11,515 nucleotides of DNA from 66-474 sp036568625 (GTDB lineage Bacteria > Pseudomonadota > Gammaproteobacteria > Xanthomonadales > Rhodanobacteraceae): NCBI GenBank assembly GCA_036568625.1, contig DATCSF010000194.1:1-11515 (forward strand), in the 5' to 3' direction. Below the pieces are notes generated by a model. The model made no database searches. It had not been told where the DNA came from and worked only from the letters and a program-made list of their open reading frames with translations. This document shows, one piece after another, positions 7,399 to 11,515 of the stretch. Every line of letters starts with the position of its first letter. The first letter of the stretch is position 1. A program made the translations under genes and the position numbers.

Positions 7399-10300
7399 AT
7401 GAGCCGCGTTCCATCCGGATCATCCGTGGTCAGACTGCGGTCCGTGCGCCGACGGATTGGGCGTGCGCTGGTTGGCGCGTTGGCCGTACTGGTCGCGGCG
7501 GGGGCCGCACGCGCCGAGGCTCCGCTGCCTTCATGGCAGGCATACCAGCGCGATTTCCATTTCCAGCAACTCGACAGCGGCGACGGCCTGGTGCAGAACT
7601 CGGTCTCGCTGATTTTCCAGGACCAGCAAGGGTTCATGTGGCTGGTCACCCAGGGTGGCCTGTTCCGTTACGACGGCTACAACCTCACGCGCTACACGCA
7701 CGACCCGAACCGCGCAGACAGCCTGCCCGAGGATTACAGGGTGACCTCGTTGGCCGATGCCGGAGGTGGAAGGCTGTGGGTGGGTTCCACCAGCGGCGGC
7801 CTGATCCTGTTCAACCCGGGCAGCAACCTCACGGTCCCGCTGCCGGCAGCCGTGCAACGCAAGGACATACCCATCACCAGTTTGTTGAGTTTGCCCGGGG
7901 GCGACGTGCTCGTCGGCAGTTCGCGCGGCGTGGACAGGCTGATCGGTGGTTCCGCCAAACCACGGCTCGAGACCGTCTGGGCTGGGGGTGATGGCGCGCA
8001 GGCATGGGTGCAAACCATGACACGCTGCAGTGACGGCAAGGTCTACGCCAGCGCAGGTGACGCGGTTGTCGCATTGGACCTCGCCAAGGCCGGCGGACAC
8101 GTCCTTGCGGTCACAGGGATGCCCATCAACGCGCTCTTCTGCGATCCGAATGGCCGTCTGCTGGTCGGCAACGCGGATGGCCTTTCAAGTGTAAATCGTC
8201 AAAACGGTGCGCTCAGCCCACTGTGGCCACAGGCGATCGATACTGGCGACGGCGTCGTGTCGATCGTCTCCGACGACGCCCACCACCTCTGGCTGGCGCT
8301 CACCGACGACACCCTGATTCGCATCGACCCCGATGGGTCCACGATCAGGGTCGAACCGGCTCCATTGGGAATCAGCGGCGGCCTGCCTGATTCGCCCATC
8401 AAAGCAATGTTCGTCGATCGAACGGGCCTGCTTTGGGTTGGCACCCTCACGTCCGGGGTAGTGTGGACGCGCACGGACAGCAGCCCCATCAGTTCGGTCC
8501 TCAATTTGACTGGCGACCCTCGCGCCAAAACCTTCGTCAGCGCACTGCAGGCCCTCCCTGATGGGCAGTTCTGGGTCGCCATGAGCGGACCCGGCCTGGT
8601 TCGCTACGACTCCACGACCCACGAAGTCACCAGCTACAAAAACGCGCTGGATGAAGCGATCGGGACCGCCGGTGCCCGCGCGGCCGCTTCAACAAACCCA
8701 CGCGACATCCGCATTTACGACATTCTGCGAGACGCGAACGGTCGCCTGTTGCTGCCTTCCAATTACGGCCTGCTGCGCCTGGATCCCAAGACCGGTACTG
8801 TCGCTTACGCGCGCCTCGGCGGCGAGCCGGCAACCGCGCCCGTGCGGACGGTGTTTCGGGCCAACAATGGCGATCTCTGGGTCGCGCCTTATGGCGCGGG
8901 CCTCGTCCACTACCACGATGGTCGCGTGGCTCAGCGCTTCGACAACTCGGATGGTCTGGCTTCCGACAGCGTAATGGCGATCGCCCAAGACTTTGCCGGC
9001 AACATCTGGGCCGGTACGACCAACGGCGTGTCGATGATCGAGCCGGCTACCGGAAAGCTCCGCACGTTTCGGGAAATTCCTGGAGACGATCGCTCCCTGG
9101 CAGGCAACGCCGTACCCAGCCTGCTGGTCGACAGCCAGGGCCGGGTGTGGATCGGATCATTGTCCGGCATCAGCCGGCTGGAACGAATGGACGCCAACGG
9201 CGCGGAGTTCCAGCGTTATGGACTCGGCGGCGGATTGCCCGACAACACGATCAATTGCATCCTCGAGGATAACAAACGCCAGATTTGGTTCAGCACCAAC
9301 CTCGGCCTCGGCCGACTCAACCCGAAGACGGGCTCCATCCGCAACTTCGGCACCGCCGACGGTACACAGGGCAACGAGTACACCTCCGGCGCGTGTTCGC
9401 GCACGGAGCGCGGCGCCCTGCTGTTTGGCGGGCACGGTTTCGACATCATCGACCCGGAACACCAGCACGCTCCGAAAAAGTCGGCGCCAGTGGCGTTCAC
9501 TGCGTTCTTCGCCGGCGAGCATCAGATCCACTTGCCGGAATCGCTGGCGCAGACGCTGGAATTGGGCACCAGCGACCGCAGCGTGTACGCCTCGTTCAGC
9601 ACGCTGGACTATACAGCGCCGACCCACAACCGCTTCCGCATCCGGCTGCTTGGTTCGCGGCATCCGGACTGGAACGCTCCGACCCTCGATCACACCGTGG
9701 CTTATTCCGATCTCGCACCGGGCAACTATCGCCTGGAAATCCAGGCGGTCTTGCGAGACGGCACGCCGGGCGATACCGCGAGCCTGCAATTCCACATTCC
9801 GGTCGTGTGGTGGTGGAGCCCTGCCATGCGCATCGTGTACGCGGCGGCGATCGCATTGCTGATCCTGATCGCGGTGCTGGGTTGGCGCAGCCACCACCTG
9901 GAACAGGTGCGGCATCGCCGGCAACTGCGCCTGCGCGAAAGCCGGCTGCGGCAGGCCTTGTGGGGCTCGGGCGACGAATTCTGGGACTGGAATCTGGTAC
10001 ACGGCACCATCCTGCGGCTTGGTCCCGACGGCACGCCAGGCGGCCACCACGAGCAATCCGTGCCGGCCGACGAGTGGCGCCGCACGATGGTGCACCCCGA
10101 CGACCTCGCGAATCTGGATCATGCGCTGGCCGAACATCTCGCGGGCCGCACCGAACACTTCGAGGTCGAACACCGCGTGCGCGGCCGCGACGACGAGTGG
10201 ACCTGGGTGGTGTCGCGCGGCAAGATCATCGAACGTGATGCGGAAGGCAAGCCGTTGCGGGTGTGCGGCACCGAACGCGACATCAGCGCGATCCGCGCCG

Positions 10301-11515
10301 CCGATCGCGACCGCCGCATCGCCTCGGAGGTGATCCGCAACATGAGCGAGGCGGTCACCGTCACCGACCTCGACTTCCGTTTCATGTCGGTCAACACCGC
10401 GTTCACCCGCATGACCGGCTACGCCGAACACGAGGTGCTCGGCCGCGACGCTTCCATCCTCAATGGCAGCCGCCACGCGCCGGACAGCTACACCCAACTT
10501 CGCCAGACATTGGCCGAAACCGGCCACTGGCGCGGCGAACTGTGGCAGCGCCGCAAGGATGGCGAAGAATTCCTGTGTTGGGTGGAACTGAACGAGGTAT
10601 GCGACGCCTCCGGTCAGCGCACCCACATGATCGGCGTACTCACCGACATCACCGATCGCAAGCGCGCCGAGCAGGAACTGCGCTACCTCGCCAACTACGA
10701 CACCCTGACCGGGCTGCCCAATCGCGCGCTGCTGGGCGAACGGCTTGGCGCGGCCGTGATCAGCGCGCGTCGCGGCGGCCACAAGGTGGGCCTGCTGTTC
10801 CTGGATCTCGATCGCTTCAAGCACGTGAACGATTCGCTGGGCCACACCGCGGGCGACCGCACCCTGAAAGCCGCAGGTGCCCGCCTGCGCCAGTGCGTGC
10901 GCGAAAACGACGTGGTCGCGCGGCTCGGCGGCGACGAATTCACGGTGGTGCTGGAAGACCTCGCCGACACCCGTGGCGCCGAGGAAATGGCCCAGCGCCT
11001 GATCCGCGCGTTCGCGAAGCCCCTGCCGATCACAGGCACCCAGGAAACCGTGATCTCGCCGTCGATCGGCATCGCCCTGTACCCGGACCACGGCCAGACC
11101 CCGGCCGATCTTCTGAAGTGCGCGGACACCGCGATGTACCAGGCCAAGGCCAGCGGCCGCAACACCTGGGCGGTGTACCACCCCGGCATGGACGCGCGGG
11201 CGCGCGACCACGCCACCCTGATCAACGCGCTGCGGCGTGCGCTGGATCGCGGCGAATTGCGGCTGGTCTACCAACCCAAGATGGACCTGCACAGCGAAAC
11301 CATCACCGGGATGGAGGCGCTGCTGCGCTGGCACAACCGCGATCTCGGCGAAATTCCGCCGAGCGTGTTCATTCCGCTTGCGGAAGAAACCGGCCAGATC
11401 CACGAGATCAGCGCCTACGTGTTCGCAACAGCGTGCGCAGACCTGCGCCGCTTCCGCGAAAACGGCCACCGCAATCTCACCATGGCCATCAACCTGTCGG
11501 CGGCGCAGCTCAATC
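7399..11515 (+). CDS. Membrane sensor: regulator propeller, Y_Y_Y, TM, PAS-PAS, GGDEF-EAL (3'-truncated)
   Basis: The frame stays open for 1372 codons to the window edge. Domains in order: an Arg-rich signal peptide with likely cleavage ARA|EA after residue 39; about 14 two-component-regulator propeller repeats (roughly 50-690; for example LWVGSTSGGL, LLWVGTLTSGV, NIWAGTTNGVSMIEP, RVWIGSLSGISRLE), enough for two seven-bladed propellers; a Y_Y_Y domain (about 695-802); a membrane helix (about 808-829); PAS1 with PAC (about 851-968, HPDD and TERDIS); PAS2 with PAC (about 975-1094, ending TDITDRKRAEQEL); GGDEF (about 1095-1255) with intact GGDEF (1177-1181) and inhibitory RxxD (R1168, D1171); and the first part of EAL (EALLRW 1306-1311, AINLSAAQL 1364-1372), cut before the remaining metal ligands. 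It should sense a periplasmic ligand and alter cyclic-di-GMP. The ATG fits the signal peptide; its Shine-Dalgarno is weak (AGGGG 13 nt away), and an in-frame GTG at 7363 is possible. The specific signal is unknown. Confidence 0.93.
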   Translation, partial: MSRVPSGSSVVRLRSVRRRIGRALVGALAVLVAAGAARAEAPLPSWQAYQRDFHFQQLDSGDGLVQNSVSLIFQDQQGFMWLVTQGGLFRYDGYNLTRYTHDPNRADSLPEDYRVTSLADAGGGRLWVGSTSGGLILFNPGSNLTVPLPAAVQRKDIPITSLLSLPGGDVLVGSSRGVDRLIGGSAKPRLETVWAGGDGAQAWVQTMTRCSDGKVYASAGDAVVALDLAKAGGHVLAVTGMPINALFCDPNGRLLVGNADGLSSVNRQNGALSPLWPQAIDTGDGVVSIVSDDAHHLWLALTDDTLIRIDPDGSTIRVEPAPLGISGGLPDSPIKAMFVDRTGLLWVGTLTSGVVWTRTDSSPISSVLNLTGDPRAKTFVSALQALPDGQFWVAMSGPGLVRYDSTTHEVTSYKNALDEAIGTAGARAAASTNPRDIRIYDILRDANGRLLLPSNYGLLRLDPKTGTVAYARLGGEPATAPVRTVFRANNGDLWVAPYGAGLVHYHDGRVAQRFDNSDGLASDSVMAIAQDFAGNIWAGTTNGVSMIEPATGKLRTFREIPGDDRSLAGNAVPSLLVDSQGRVWIGSLSGISRLERMDANGAEFQRYGLGGGLPDNTINCILEDNKRQIWFSTNLGLGRLNPKTGSIRNFGTADGTQGNEYTSGACSRTERGALLFGGHGFDIIDPEHQHAPKKSAPVAFTAFFAGEHQIHLPESLAQTLELGTSDRSVYASFSTLDYTAPTHNRFRIRLLGSRHPDWNAPTLDHTVAYSDLAPGNYRLEIQAVLRDGTPGDTASLQFHIPVVWWWSPAMRIVYAAAIALLILIAVLGWRSHHLEQVRHRRQLRLRESRLRQALWGSGDEFWDWNLVHGTILRLGPDGTPGGHHEQSVPADEWRRTMVHPDDLANLDHALAEHLAGRTEHFEVEHRVRGRDDEWTWVVSRGKIIERDAEGKPLRVCGTERDISAIRAADRDRRIASEVIRNMSEAVTVTDLDFRFMSVNTAFTRMTGYAEHEVLGRDASILNGSRHAPDSYTQLRQTLAETGHWRGELWQRRKDGEEFLCWVELNEVCDASGQRTHMIGVLTDITDRKRAEQELRYLANYDTLTGLPNRALLGERLGAAVISARRGGHKVGLLFLDLDRFKHVNDSLGHTAGDRTLKAAGARLRQCVRENDVVARLGGDEFTVVLEDLADTRGAEEMAQRLIRAFAKPLPITGTQETVISPSIGIALYPDHGQTPADLLKCADTAMYQAKASGRNTWAVYHPGMDARARDHATLINALRRALDRGELRLVYQPKMDLHSETITGMEALLRWHNRDLGEIPPSVFIPLAEETGQIHEISAYVFATACADLRRFRENGHRNLTMAINLSAAQLN

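Noticed and set aside
9157..11469. 770-codon open frame on the minus strand opposite the sensor gene
   Set aside because: The translation is rich in Arg, Ala, Val, His and Gln with no recognisable domain, and the plus strand encodes clear PAS, GGDEF and EAL motifs. It is a by-product of strong G/C-ending codon use.

Overview
The window is high-GC DNA that looks like a gammaproteobacterium of the Xanthomonadales/Lysobacterales, most likely near Rhodanobacteraceae. The basis is the gene set: a GTP-type PEP carboxykinase, a short-Q-loop cytochrome bd oxidase, a YgfB (UPF0149)-PepP pair, and a large propeller-PAS-GGDEF-EAL sensor. Codons also end strongly in G/C. This placement is inference from gene families, not a database match. 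All major genes are recognisable, and no RNA gene, insertion sequence, CRISPR array or phage gene is visible.

Layout. (1) 1-1558, plus strand: the C-terminal part of pckG, cut by the left edge. (2) 1559-1785: a convergent intergenic gap with a dense set of inverted repeats at 1619-1686, probably a REP-like element or bidirectional terminator. (3) 1786-7127, minus strand: six genes in one direction. In transcription order they are a YgfB-family protein, pepP, a DoxX-family membrane protein, a VOC (glyoxalase-fold) protein, cydA and cydB. Two pairs are translationally coupled by ATGA overlaps (ygfB-like/pepP and cydA/cydB). The gaps between the other genes are 115, 106 and 92 bp. A promoter can be proposed before the ygfB-like gene and another before cydA. 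(4) 7128-7398: a divergent regulatory region with a promoter candidate for the minus-strand run and a perfect 12-bp direct repeat at 25-bp period close to the plus-strand gene. (5) 7399-11515, plus strand: a very large membrane sensor, open to the right edge (1372 codons seen). It carries a signal peptide, about 14 two-component-regulator propeller repeats, a Y_Y_Y domain, one membrane helix, two PAS/PAC units, a GGDEF domain with an inhibitory site, and the start of an EAL domain.

How the genes fit together. pckG (gluconeogenesis), cydAB (quinol oxidation at low oxygen or under respiratory inhibition) and pepP (X-Pro peptide turnover) are housekeeping or energy genes. DoxX and VOC proteins are small accessory proteins often linked to redox or electrophile stress, but nothing here fixes their substrates. 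The sensor would translate a periplasmic signal into cyclic-di-GMP turnover. The least ordinary parts are this sensor, the direct repeat before it, the change in codon character inside it, and the inverted-repeat cluster after pckG. I see no clearly new multigene system; most of the window is conserved core genome.
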